Source of the DNA: Sordaria brevicollis
Lineage: Eukaryota; Ascomycota; Sordariomycetes; Sordariales; Sordariaceae
Length of the DNA: 64,000 bases
Direction of reading: 5' to 3'
Assembly: GCA_033439795.1 (NCBI GenBank)
Contig: JAUTDP010000009.1
Location: 1,922,001 to 1,986,000, forward strand
The notes under the pieces are model-generated. The model saw only the letters and a program-made list of their open reading frames with translations. It ran no database searches and was not told the origin of the DNA. Below are positions 22,532 through 33,657 of the stretch, in pieces; position 1 is the stretch's first letter; each line of letters starts with the position of its first letter. The translations under genes and the position numbers were made by a program.

Positions 22532-23051
22532 CTTGCTGGTTTGATTTCTTTCAATTGATCTGAGAAACGAGTGGAAGGCAATTGGCGGTGAAGTAAAGAA
22601 AAGGCGTAAAATGAGTTGAGGTGGTGAGTATCGCTCGTGGAACTAGTTCTGATGCCGTCTGCTGGTTTCGATGTTGTTAAGACCACAGTGGGTTTTGCGA
22701 GGAAGAGCTTCCGAAAGATGCAATTCAGGTTCGCCAGCAACCTTCAGCTACGTGACAGGTGATTGGCGGGTTTTGCCAGCTTTGGCCAGCTGTCAACTAT
22801 GGATGTCTTTTGAGAGGCAGGAGCGGTCTCGTCAACTTCAACTTCTCATTCTTTCCCTCAAGACACTCATCAAGTATCGACTCCAGAACGAAAATCTAAC
22901 TTCTTTGATTGCCTATTCGGTTTGATGCATAGGAAACCTGTCGAGCTCATCCATAAGGTGCCATGTCCATGCGGTATTAACCCTCAAACCCCATCCAGAA
23001 AACCACACAAACACCACCCTAACCAAGGACCACATCAACCACTTCCCCTCT
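22532..23051. other. Spacer between permease stop and cyclophilin start
   Basis: Both flanking genes are on the minus strand, so this contains the permease trailer and the cyclophilin promoter. No additional gene is seen. Confidence 0.45.
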
Positions 23052-24855
23052 TCAACGCCCAAACCGCCCCTTCTCCCAATACCTCAACCCCATATAACTC
23101 AGCGTCGTAAACAGGTACCCAAAAATGCATCCCAAATCCCCCATAAACTCATCCCCAACGGCCTTGATAATCGGCCCTTTATACCACTCCTGCGCAATCC
23201 CCATCGCCACACCCACCGCTCCCACACAAAACGCCGCGATCGCCGCTATCCCCGGCGGCAACTTCTTCGCATCCGTGTAATCCTCCGGCCTATACCCCTT
23301 CACACCCTTCCTAAACACATAATGCTCCGTCACCGAGATGCCCAAATAAATCGAGATCCAGTACGACATGGCCAACAGCAGATTCTCCAGGTACGTCGCA
23401 AACTCTTCATAGGCCGGGATCGCAAACGCCGTGTATCCGACTGTGGAAATCAGCGTCCATAAGAAACGCGGCACACGCTGTGTCTTGCGACCAAGGACTT
23501 GCACGGACATGGAGACCGAGTAGACAGTAGCAATATTGGTGCCAATGATGGACAAAGCGAGCAAGACGACGCAAAAGGTGCCGAATCCTTTACCGACGGT
23601 GGGGATCAGCACGTGGCTGAACACCCCGCCTAACCCTGCTTCTTCGTAGGCGGCGGCGTAATCGGGGTGGTTGACGGTGGCTGTCATGACAGCCGCGCCT
23701 AGCAGCTCGGTGAATACCGTAGGAAAGAAGTTGCCGGCGAAGGTCCACCAGAAGATTGCCCTGCTCGGGTGAGGATCGGCCGGTTGGTAGATGCTGTAGT
23801 CGGCTGCGTAGGCGGCCCAGCCGGCCGTGAAGGTGTAGACGGAAGCAGCGAAAGAGAGGACGCCTGAGGCTTCGGCGGTCCCTTTACCCAAAGGTAGGAG
23901 AGGGTCGAAGTCGCCCGAGTGGGCAAAGACGCCTAGTACAACGAGGAGCACCAAGAGGCACGGGATCCAGGAGTAGCGCTCGTAGGCTTGCACGAAGCGG
24001 TGGCCCATGCCGCAGATGACGAGGGTGGTGAGGGAGACGATGAGGATGCCGGCCCAGCTGGGCATATTGGGTTGGATGGCGTGGAAGAGCTGGGCGCCGA
24101 CGACGGCGTTGATGGCGGAGGTGGCGACGCAGACTAGGACGTTTATTGTGGCGGCTACAGCCATATAATGTTAGCATTGATGTGATCTAGGGGCAACAAG
24201 ATGGAGGAAAGCATACCGAGTTTAGCCCCATGATACCCAAAGTAAAACCTCGACAACGGAATCTGTCTCAACCCAAACACCGGACCCAAGCTTGAGAAAA
24301 GGCCGACCGGTAAACTCCCCAAGAAGTTGAATGCTACAATTAGTACAGCCGCCTCGACGAAACCAAGTCCATAGGCAGCAACGGGTAAGACGCCCAGCGT
24401 GAGAGAAACGAAGGTCATGTTGATTGAGAACCACTGTCATCATTCGTACACTAGTCAGCAACTTCCTTTCTTCAACATGGCCCAGCTATAAAGTCCCAGA
24501 ATTTTGCACGGAGGTGAGAAGAGAAAAAGAAGCTAACCGTAATCCCAACATTCATCGGCCTCCGCTCATCCCTCTCATCACTCGGCAGCCTTTCAATCCC
24601 TCGCTCTTCTACACCCCATCGTCCCGTAATCCGGTGTAGCTTGGCGATGATGCCGTTTCCTGCGTAGAACTCTTCTTTGTGAACTACGTTTTCGTCGTGG
24701 CTGGCGGAGTCCAAGATCCCGCCATTTTCTATTTGGTGGATTGCTGTTGCTGTTGCTTCTTTCTCTGAGGTAGAGGCTGTTGATGAAGACTGTTGTCCGA
24801 GGTCGTCACTTTCCGTTGTCGGTTGGTGGTGGTGGAAGATGTTGCGGACAACCAT
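23052..24855 (-). CDS. Purine-cytosine permease (NCS1 family, Fcy2 type)
   Basis: Three exons on the minus strand: 24855-24538, 24433-24217 and 24154-23052 (545 aa), all GT..AG, with a CTAAC branch site before the last exon. A hydrophilic N-terminus of about 105 residues ends in the conserved ERRPMNVGIT-WFSINMTFVSLTLG block typical of the family. About twelve hydrophobic segments follow, including ALLIVAF-type helix 2, GYHGAKLG, AINVLVCVATSAINAVVGAQ, the signature region AGWAAYAADYSIYQP and the late helix LENLLLAMSYWISIYLGI. NCS1 permeases are plasma-membrane proton symporters that import cytosine, adenine, guanine or hypoxanthine. The exact substrate cannot be told from sequence. Start chosen at KMVVRN; an ATG 93 nt upstream is in frame but would add a Pro-rich, non-conserved leader. 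Confidence 0.9.
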
Positions 24856-26789
24856 TTTTGGAAGCTGGGTGTTTCGATGTTTCACTCCCGTCCTCTGTCG
24901 CGAAGTGTCTTTGGGTAGAGGGGGAGGAGGGTGAAATGAGCGGACCAAGTGTACTTTATCTATCCACCTTCGTCGTCCATCACCAAAAGCAGAGCATTGG
25001 GGGATATTGCCCGTCCCTCCGCCCTATTACTCACAAACCGCGGGCGAGAATGGTACCCAACCTCTTAGATGCAACAATGTTCCCCATGCCCAGCAATACC
25101 ACCAGACTGAAACCCTCTGTGTAGCCCATATCGAGACATGGTGCACTAGATACGCAAATACCGCCACCTCATGAACGGAGAAGAGTCCGAACCGCCCAAA
25201 ATCTGTTCGTCAGCCAGGCAGCCCAGAATTTCATTGCAGAACGTAGGTAGTATTCAAGATATGCGTACATTCCTGCTACTACTGCTGCTAGTGATTGTTG
25301 AGGACATCCATGAGCATGAGGTCGAGCCGAGAAAGCAAAGCATGGTCCAGTGTAACCGCACATACAGATGGCTATCTGATATTTTCTGAGGTTTGGTTCT
25401 AGGTTTCTTCGGCTCGGACTTTTTCGACGGATGAAAAGGTTGTGTTGTGTTTGATCTCGGACTTATGTATGGAGTGTTTCAATTCAAAAAGTCGATCGTA
25501 GCACTGCAGTGTTCGCTTAAGAAGAGCTTAACTTGCCGCACCGGGGTCATTGTCCTCATGCACCCTTTTTAACTTCGCGCACCCTAAAATACATGTCATG
25601 AAACTATCGTCGTTATGTTGTGTTAATTACCGTTATCAAAGTTCAGCCGTAATAAAGGTCAACACTTTAAAAAATATTTCAATTCCTGGAAAAATAGGAA
25701 TATTAAAGGAAGAATAAGTAAAATATAATATAAAGAATAATCTACCATCAATTCGTTAATTGGATTAGTAATAGTAGTGGAAGTGGTCTTCGTTGAACGC
25801 CGGTAAAGTGTTGCGTATTGAGGGGCGGATTTATATGGGCGTGAAATTTTGGAACGTTTTGAAATGGAAATTTACATTTGAAGACGGGGGGCCCGTGCAC
25901 AGGGTGCATAAAGTCACAATGACCCCGGTGCGGCAAGTTAAGCTCCTTAAGAATGCCGAGAGACGGGATAGAGTGGACGATGGCGATATAGGAATGCCAT
26001 GTTACCCTATGTTCGTGCTTCCAGCATGGGAGCAGGTGTCATTCCTGAATGCAGCATACGGTATAGCCATGATAAGTCGTTGACGCGATTGGCTTGAGTA
26101 TTCTTGTCATGTCTGGTCCGAGGCTCTGGACAGTGAATATTCGTGTCGTGAGTTAAAGATATATTATGGCGCGCTGTGCCGACTTTTCGCAAGGTTACCT
26201 CAGAAATCATATGGGCAGACATCAAATGAGTGTACTCACAACCGATCCCGGCACAGGGACTTGATGAAAAGATTTCATACGATCTCTAAAACCTATTGGA
26301 TCTGTACCACTTCGCAACTACTGCAGGTATCTGAAGACGACGACGACCAATGCCTCGCCAGCCCAATCTCTCTAAAGATATATCCGTATGAACTTCTCCT
26401 TCCAATTCCTGTGCGAAAATCACATCCATCCGCATAAACCTTCTTCATGCTTTCTCTCACTCGTCTCGTCGCGAAAACGACCTCCAGCACCATGGACCTT
26501 TTGTCATCCTCTAACCACCTTAACCGTCTTATCAAAGAATGCCGCTGTGTTTTGTTCTCGCTGAGACCAATGATCTACCCACGTGTAGGGGTAAATGGGG
26601 AGACCGCGTGATATCAGTAAGAACCTGCCTAACTATAGGCAAGTAAAAAAAAAAAACGTGGAACCGCCCTTTCATGCTAACATGCTGTCATCAGGCCGGC
26701 ATGGGTATAGGACGCATGTATGGCCTGAACAGAACAGCTGTCCATCAAGAAGCCTAACACCGGCCCCATGGTTCCCGACTTCGAGTGTC
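24856..26789. other. Gene-free interval containing a MITE-like element
   Basis: The space between the permease 5' end and the TFIIA 3' end has no supported gene. It contains the inverted-repeat element at 25516-25951, whose core is AT-rich. A minus-strand open frame of 80 codons at 26293-26535 has no recognisable features. An A-run of 12 lies at 26646-26657. Confidence 0.5.
25516..25951. mobile_element. MITE-like element with 51-bp terminal inverted repeats
   Basis: The left end (25516-25566) and the reverse complement of the right end (25901-25951) share a 27-nt identical core beginning CTTAACTTGCCGCACC. Each repeat starts with CTTAAG and finishes with TGCACCCT, with small differences between. 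The 334-bp interior is AT-rich (especially 25640-25760) and has no coding frame. Short size, long inverted repeats and absence of a transposase gene fit a non-autonomous DNA element. Target duplication cannot be fixed because the palindrome CTTAAG sits at both ends. Superfamily not assigned. Confidence 0.75.
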
Positions 26790-28728
26790 TTACCACTCAT
26801 ACTCGCCATTGGCCTTATGGAAGACGTATTCCTTGCCATTGACAGTCAAGACACCGTCCTTAAGAGTGCACTTCCTGTTTTTCCAAAAATAAATCAGTAG
26901 CCGTTCCTCTTATCAATATCCTCGACGGGGTTTGAAACTCACCACTTATTCTTGACGCGCTGCACCTTGTCATACAGACAGAGCATGATCCAGCCACTAG
27001 CCTCATCCTCTTCGTCGTCATCATCCCTCTCATCCTCGGGATCGTCAAGGTCCGAGTTGATCGCGTCCTCGTCAAACTCGTCATCGTCGTCATCATCGTT
27101 TCCATCAAGCTGACTCGGGCCACCACGGACACGGCTCCTCTTGGTGGCAGCGGTAGTACCATGAGACCTGTTCTTGGTGGCTTCCTTCAAGGGAAGCATC
27201 AATCCGCCTCCTTCCCTCTGCTTGGCCCTTTCCAGAAGCTGGGCGTGGAGCAGGTTGTCAATCTCGACACGGCCCATTTCGACAGGGTTGCCGTTCGCAT
27301 CGCGGCGCATCAGGACACCGTCGAAGCCGTCGCTTGGACCATCTACCTGAGCGCCACCGAGACCGTTTTGCTGGTTGGGAGGCTGCTGCTGAGGCTGCTG
27401 GCCAGGCTGCTGCTGTTGTGCCATGCGCTGCTGCATCTGGGCGGCCATGTTCTGCTGGTACTGCTGGTGTGGGTTAGGCACCTGCTGCTGCTGCTGCTGC
27501 TGCTGCTGTTGTTGAGGCTGCTGCTGTGGTGCCTGTCCGGGAATCTGGGTTTGCTGGTGAATAGCATTGATGGAGGCCTGGGCCTGCGGTCCGTACCTGC
27601 TCGCAATGGCTTGGGCCGCTCGCTGGGCAGCCATACCGCCGCGAGCAGCGTTGTTGCCAGGGTAAGCAGGGTGCATCATGGGCTGCATAGTACCCGGTTC
27701 TTGCTTGATAGCAGGCTCGTTGGGCAAGGCTGGCTCGGTCTTGATAGCGATGCCATTGCCGTTGGGCTGGCCGCCGGGCATAGAAAGGGGCTGAGCGGCT
27801 GTTTGTGGACTCAGGGTTGATTGAGTATAGTTGGCCGTTGGTTGCTGGACAGCAGCGGCCTGCGCATTCACGGCGGCGGCAGCGTTCTGGGCTGTCTGCG
27901 CCGGCGGTGGTGCTTCAGGCTTGGGGTCCCAGGGGAACTGAGCAACGTTGAGCTGGGACAGTTTGTGTTGCCATCCCTATCAAGACATGTTAGTTACATG
28001 TTATCAACAATGAACACGCAGAGACTGCTTCATGTAGTAAGATCCTAATCCTCCAAGGGATACGGAAGACGAAGCGTGAACATGAATGTCTATAGACAGA
28101 TGGGCTCGAGAAAGAGGGTTGGGGTTAAGAGTAACAGTGCAATGAAAGAGACCACCAGCAGGCGGCACGTGCAGCGGCACTCGAGAGCGGGCCAATCGGA
28201 AGCGTCGTCATACGAGAGGGGAAGCCCCAGCCAGCTCTGACTGGGAAGCTTTAAAAAGAGACCCAAAAGGCCCTGGGTCGCCCGCCCCCTCTCCAATGCT
28301 GCCTGCTCCTCAACCCACTCTTTCGCGCTCGCGAAGGGCGGCCAAGGTCGCTCACAGCCAGCACACAGAGAGGGAACCCAACATCAGAGACCCGACAACT
28401 TGTCGTTGACACATATGAGTGTCTATCACTGACGCTGGACCCTTTCTTGCTCTCATCGAGGAAAAGAAAGAGGGCATGCGACACACCGAAACGACAAATG
28501 ACTGGGAATGGGAATCGACAATATGAAGAAAGGAAAAAGAGAGAAGGTTGCGACACAAATGAAGGGAAAGACGGGGGGCGGGAGAGAGAGAAAGGAGTGA
28601 GGATTCACCTTTTTCAGTTCTTCCAAGACACTATCGTCGACGCCATTCTCTTCGAAGTCGACGCGGACGGCGTTGATCACCTCGTTGATGATGTGCTCGT
28701 AGACGGTACCGACCGTGTTGTTGGACAT
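26790..28728 (-). CDS. toa1: TFIIA large subunit (TOA1 / TFIIA alpha-beta)
   Basis: Three exons on the minus strand: 28728-28609, 27976-26943 and 26874-26790 (412 aa plus TAA). Exon 1 encodes the N-terminal four-helix-bundle domain (MSNNTVGTVYEHIINEVINA, VRVDFEENGVDD, LEELKK), followed by WQHKLSQLNVAQF. The centre is a non-conserved Gln/Pro/Ala linker with a CAG-type poly-Gln run (27482-27511). A strongly acidic stretch (DDDDDDEFDEDAINSDLDDP) precedes the C-terminal beta-barrel domain GWIMLCLYDKVQRVKNKW, KCTLKDGVLTVNGKEYVFHK and ANGEYEW. The last junction splits the Trp codon of KNKW|KCT. TFIIA stabilises TBP on promoters. Intron 1 is 632 nt, long for this region, with no exon seen inside. 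A further in-frame ATG lies upstream, but MSNN matches the family start. Confidence 0.95.
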
Positions 28729-30459
28729 GGTGACTGTTCGTTTTTGGAGCAAGTGAAGTGATGGGTGTTGCGTATTCGAGTAAGTACTGGTTGCTGACTG
28801 GGTGAGGTTTGCGTGACTTGCTGTCGGCGATACCCGTATGAGGCGGAGTTGGAGACAAGAGAGCTACGGTAGCTGCCTGCTTTTGCCTGGGTAGGTTTTG
28901 ACGATTGGCGGCTACTCGACTGACTGACTGACTGACTGACTGGGACACAAGCGAAGCCTTTCAGTTGATATGGTGATGATGCTTATCTTGGTTCTTCCAA
29001 GCGATAGGTGATGAATGGGACGCGTTTATGTCAGCAAACCGAACGCCCTGCCTGCCTGCTTTTTTTTGCTGCTGTCCGCTTCTGCTTCTTCTACGCCGTC
29101 GACCTTCAGCGCGGACGCTTTTTTTTAGAAAGGCGATTTCTTTGCGCTGGGAATCCAAAGTTTCGCGTTGTGTATGACGGAAGAGTATATCTGCCTAGGT
29201 GTGTGGTGTTGTGGAGTTGGTCTGTGAGGGACTGACGATGAGGTGGTCGGGGATTCGTGAGTCGTGTGCGGATCCAACAGTTGCGAATTGCGAGAAGTCG
29301 CCGCCTTTTTAGTCCTGGAGAGAGAGAGGTCCCCGTTCCCGTCCTTGAAACCTTGACTGCCTGTCCTTCTTCCACCTTCTCACGGTTTCTGAGCCGCCCA
29401 CAATAAAAGCCTCTGAATAGCCTCGCAGTGAATTGTATTTCTAGTGGGTAAGGCGCACGAATATCCAGAAGTGCTCGGCAGCGGTTGCGACAGCGCAGTA
29501 TTGTGCTGTCTTGGTTCGATAGCAGATGGCGCCTCAGTATGCTGGTAGGTGTGGTGAATTTGGTAAGTTTAGACTGCCTGCCATTCTTGCTTTGAAGTTT
29601 CCCTGGCCACCCCTGCTTAGTCAGCCGCCCGCGCCAACCTTAACAGCCGCGGCCACTGCCACTGCCGGTCTGACGGCAACGCGGGCGCAATTCGCAAATG
29701 CCTGGCTGCAGTGACTGCCCCTGCCCTGAGAACGCCCGTCGTTTGCGCCCTGCAGCACTTTCAGCCCTGCAGCCCTGCAGCCCTGCAATCCCACTTCAAT
29801 GACAGATGTGATGGGGGACCGGATGGAAGCGAACAAGATGTGCCCCTGGCATTTCCCTTGGATTTTGCAGCTGAAAGAATCCTCTCTGTGTCAAGGGTAC
29901 ATAATAAGTTCACGATGCCCTGTTGATCGCTTCACCTAACTTGATTTGGGACGAAAGCCTCCTCACCGGCGCAAAACCGTTTGCACTGCTGAACCGAAAA
30001 GTAACCATCACGGTAAAACGCAGTACCTCGCTGGTCATGTTCAATGAGTTCCCTTTTTATTCTAGTGTAGTGGTATTACCTATCCCATGCCATCCAAGCT
30101 CTTACAGCTCATACTAGCAAAGCAAAGCTTTTCTAAACAATTACCGTACAAGATACCGAATCTGACATGATCAGGTAACAGATGAGGGTACGTATGTGTA
30201 TCCTCCTTTTTGAGACAAAGCTTTTGTTCGTTGTCATAACTTCATGATGATCCACCCAAAAACCTCCAGTATATCCATGTGCCCGCTTCAACCCGAGAGC
30301 CTTCTTGTTCAGGCCGTGGGCTACGAAACAAAGAGCTGTTTAACCGGTCACCAAACGCCGTGCTGAAACGACCAAAAGAAGAGAAACCGACAGAAAAACA
30401 ACAATTACCGCTGCCATCCGAACTTGACGTCGGTCGTTTTTGTGAACAAGGAAAAACGC
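28729..30459. other. TFIIA upstream region and cdc20 trailer
   Basis: No gene is supported. Visible repeats are (GACT)6 at 28918-28941, T-runs near 29061 and 29120, and CCCTGCAG-type repeats at 29767-29787. The part next to 28728 should contain the TFIIA promoter. Confidence 0.5.
28918..28941. repeat. (GACT)6 microsatellite
   Basis: Six perfect tetranucleotide units about 190 bp upstream of the TFIIA start codon. Confidence 0.9.
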
Positions 30460-32352
30460 TTAGCGGATGGTCATCTGCTTCGCCATGGTAGCCTTCGATG
30501 AGCCAACGCCGCCGATGCCAGCACCAGACCCGGCCTTGGCCTTCTCAAAAATCTTCCAGAATTTTAAACTCTCATCCGCCGCTAAAGAGATATCAGTCAG
30601 TATTGAATTCAACCAGCGTCGGATAATGGATCTTGACTTACCGGCTGTGGCGAGCATCTGCCCATCGGGGCTCAAACAACTATGGAGGACACGGCTCTCA
30701 TGAGCAGGGATTTCAACGTTGCGCACCAGAGTAGGATAACTCCAGATGCTGAGTGAGTTATCGGGATAACCGCTAGAGCTGACAATCTCGCGATAGTGAG
30801 GGCTCCAACGGAGACTGGTAACCTGCGAACCAGTATCGATGCTGTTGACGCGCGCACCCGAAGTGGTGTTCCAGAAGTGGATATGACGATCATAGGAACC
30901 TCCACCGGTAGCCAACAGATTGACGTTCCAAGGACACCAAGCAAGAGCCTTGACGGCAGCCTTGTGGTTGGTCTTTGTGAATTTGGGAACAGCAAGAGAG
31001 CGAGCGTCCCAGATCGAGACGAGATTGTCGTTTCCGCCGGTAGCCAGCTGAGCGCCATCAGACCGCCACTCAAGGCCGCAGACTTCGGATGTATGCGAAA
31101 CGAGTTCGGCAACCTTGTGCTCGGCGATACGAACATCATGGTTAAACACCAAACCGCTGCGCGCACCTGTTGAAAGAAGGTGCTTGCTCCAGCCCATAAC
31201 GCCAACTCGGCTGTCATGACCAAACATGCTGCGAATCTTGATCCCCTCAGCAACATCCCAGATTTGGACTTCACCAGTACCGAGACCTACTCCCACGTAT
31301 GCTCCATCGCCGGACCACTTGACGCTGCTCACGTATGTGTCAGGAGAGGTCTCCAAAAGGCAGTTAACCGAGCCCTCGTCAGCTGACCATACGTAGACGT
31401 TCCGTTCCAGGCCAATGGCGACCTGGTTTCCAGAGCTCCAGTCCAACAAGTTAAGGTAGTAGTCGTCGATAAGACCGGGAGCATCGAGGACACGCTCAGG
31501 AGCTGTAGCAATGCGGCGGCGGAATTGCGCTGCCGAGTTGGCGGACTTGAGCGGGCGGTTGTATTGTTGGCGGAGATCGATGGGCTTGGAAGATTCTGGA
31601 GGAGCTGGCTTGAACTGCAGGATCCGAGTGTTGACGTTCATTCCGCAGGCATTGGCCAACGAGTCTTGATACGCCACCGTGTTGGGAGATGGCTTGGCGT
31701 ATGTCTCAGCCTCCTCATCATCCAAAAGAAGGGAATCGAATTCGAGCTGCTCAGTAGCATCGTCCGTCGAAGAGGGGAGGGCTGTTGAGTTGGACGATTC
31801 GCCGGTTCTCGACTTTGGTCGCTTCTGCTCGCGCATGTTGAGCTTTCCGGAACCCCCATTGGCGATAGCTGAGCTTGAGCCTCGGTTGGGGATGAAGCGA
31901 TCGGCGTTGAGAGTAACAGTCGTCTTAACCGGTTTTGCCTTGATCCTGGTTGTCTTCTTCGGCTTCGGGGTAGATGCCGTCTCAGTCTGTTCCTGCGCTT
32001 GAGGGCCGGTGCCCGTCAAGGTAAACTCGGATACGCCTAGCTCGAGAGCCTTCTTGGGGGTCGAGGCTCCGCGAGCAATGTTGGACTTGGGCGAGGCACA
32101 GTTGGTCTTGGTCGAGGCCGCTCGTGCGAGATGCGAGCTGAGGTTACCGGGATAGACCGACTTGGCGGGTGCTTTCTGGCCATCTTTGTTTGACTTGTCC
32201 TTGTTGAATGGCGAAGCCTTGACGTTCGCATTATGATGAGGTGAAGGAGTCAAGGGCGCGCGACCGCCGGCGGTGCGAGTCGAGAAAAGACCCGTATGGG
32301 ACTTCTTAGGTGTGCTGACTGATGGAGTAGACATGTTTGTTACTGTGCCCAT
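30460..32352 (-). CDS. cdc20: Cdc20/Slp1-type activator of the anaphase-promoting complex
   Basis: Two exons on the minus strand, 32352-30642 and 30581-30460, separated by a 60-nt intron (gtaagt..ttag, with ctgac branch), giving 610 aa. N-terminal parts show a D-box-like RAPLTPSPH (31-39), the C-box DRFIPNR (151-157) and the NTRILQFKPAPP motif (241-252) typical of Cdc20. Residues from about 283 on form seven WD40 blades (VLDAPGLIDDYYLNLLDWSS, LERNVYVWSADEGSVNCLL, SEVCGLEWRSDGAQLATGGN, TNHKAAVKALAWCPWNVNLL and others). The chain ends in Ile-Arg, the IR tail that docks on APC3. The RVLDAPG-DDYYLNLLDW start of the propeller fits Slp1/Cdc20 better than Cdh1 or Ama1. Removing the intron restores LATAAADESLKFW in the last blade. 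Start could also be the internal ATG (MSTPSVSTPKK) six codons later. Confidence 0.95.
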   Translation of the reverse strand: MGTVTNMSTPSVSTPKKSHTGLFSTRTAGGRAPLTPSPHHNANVKASPFNKDKSNKDGQKAPAKSVYPGNLSSHLARAASTKTNCASPKSNIARGASTPKKALELGVSEFTLTGTGPQAQEQTETASTPKPKKTTRIKAKPVKTTVTLNADRFIPNRGSSSAIANGGSGKLNMREQKRPKSRTGESSNSTALPSSTDDATEQLEFDSLLLDDEEAETYAKPSPNTVAYQDSLANACGMNVNTRILQFKPAPPESSKPIDLRQQYNRPLKSANSAAQFRRRIATAPERVLDAPGLIDDYYLNLLDWSSGNQVAIGLERNVYVWSADEGSVNCLLETSPDTYVSSVKWSGDGAYVGVGLGTGEVQIWDVAEGIKIRSMFGHDSRVGVMGWSKHLLSTGARSGLVFNHDVRIAEHKVAELVSHTSEVCGLEWRSDGAQLATGGNDNLVSIWDARSLAVPKFTKTNHKAAVKALAWCPWNVNLLATGGGSYDRHIHFWNTTSGARVNSIDTGSQVTSLRWSPHYREIVSSSGYPDNSLSIWSYPTLVRNVEIPAHESRVLHSCLSPDGQMLATAGKSRSIIRRWLNSILTDISLAADESLKFWKIFEKAKAGSGAGIGGVGSSKATMAKQMTIR

Positions 32353-33657
32353 GAAGATAGTAGGTATGTACTACTGTGTCTTTAAACCATGGTCAGCATA
32401 TTGAAAGAGCACTAGGGATGACCAGCCTTCCATGAACTGGCAGTGCTTACCGTTTAGGGGGTTTGTAGGTGTCGAGGGATTCCGATTAACCGAAAGAGCT
32501 CCAAGAGACTCAAGTTAATGGCTCCTGGAAGGTTAGTACGTTCTGATTGTAGATGATCGGTTAAGTCGGCGGTGTCCTTGGACGAGATGCGTCTCGAAGT
32601 CGGTGGGGCGATCAGTTGACTGTGGAAGCAAGCTGGTCTAATGGACTTGAGGAGGTCTGCGTTCAAGGATAAGGCGCGCTGCAAAAGTTGTGTGTCTTGA
32701 TGGTATGATTGCTTTAGGCAAATAGTTGCGGAGAGAAAGCAAAAGCTTGAGGAAAGCAATCCAAGAAAGTCGGAGAAGAGCGGAAGTGGTTTTTCTGCAG
32801 CGCGGATGGTGGATGTGGTAAAGTGTGGAAGGAGGAAGCGGGTCGGAGTTTAGTTTACTTTTGAAAAGGACGACCTGTTTCGTCCGCACATCGTGGTTGC
32901 CATGGTAACCGAACCTGCCATCTGGCGCTTGGACCATCTCAGAAAAGGCGGTAGCGGCACACGCTCCGCAAATGTCAAAGTGAAGGCAGGGGCAGAAAGT
33001 GAAAAGGCCCGTCCGCCATCAAAGTCTTGGCAAATTTCCACTTCACGACCACGGCCAGCGCAAGGCATCTCCAGATCCACATCGATTGAACCGACCCATC
33101 AAGGTGGATCCTTTCCAACGTTCGTCCAGGCCCGGGGTTGCTCGTGCCAGGCCCGCTCGCTCCTCCTCCAGAAGGACCACTGTGGAGTTCCGTTCCCTGA
33201 CTGCCGCGTTCATTGCGTTCACTTGCGCATGATTCCTGTCTCGACGACAAGCACGAGCCGGCCAGCCATGGATCGATGTTGAACTTGAACCTGAACCCGA
33301 ACGAACATTCACACAACAAACCTCGCCTGCCCGCGATTCATATTCATTGTTAAAGAATAGGCATTACCTTGTTATCACTTACGCGACACCGTATTGTCAC
33401 TTCTCGACCAGCCGACTGTCAGCCCGCTTTCAAGAAGGACGAAAGGACCAAGCCCATCTTGAACTTTGGAGCCCCTCGCCGCTGCATGTAGCATGTGGGC
33501 TTAAACTGCTTGATTGCGACAGTCAAACGCTTCATACTTTATGCTTCATGCTTGAATACCTCTAGCGCGACATCCGACGAAACACCCGGAAGCGCCCGTC
33601 AAAGCATTAGCCCCCAAGACAACCTACAGGCCGACAGGTGCCAAAGAATCCACAGAT
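32353..33657. promoter_or_regulatory. Divergent intergenic region between cdc20 and the kelch-BTB gene
   Basis: Two start codons face apart across 1.3 kb, so both promoters lie here. No coding exon, RNA gene or long repeat is recognised. Confidence 0.45.

Noticed and set aside
26293..26535. 80-codon minus-strand frame between the permease and TFIIA genes
   Set aside because: No homology or motif recognised; could be a small gene but there is no positive evidence.
27161..27820. 219-codon Leu-rich frame opposite the TFIIA large subunit
   Set aside because: Antisense reading of the poly-Gln/CAG linker; artefact.
29767..29787. CCCTGCAG-type repeats resembling half of Neurospora mitochondrial PstI palindromes
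   Set aside because: Only direct repeats of the half-site are present, without the palindromic second half, and the locus is nuclear intergenic; most likely a simple repeat.
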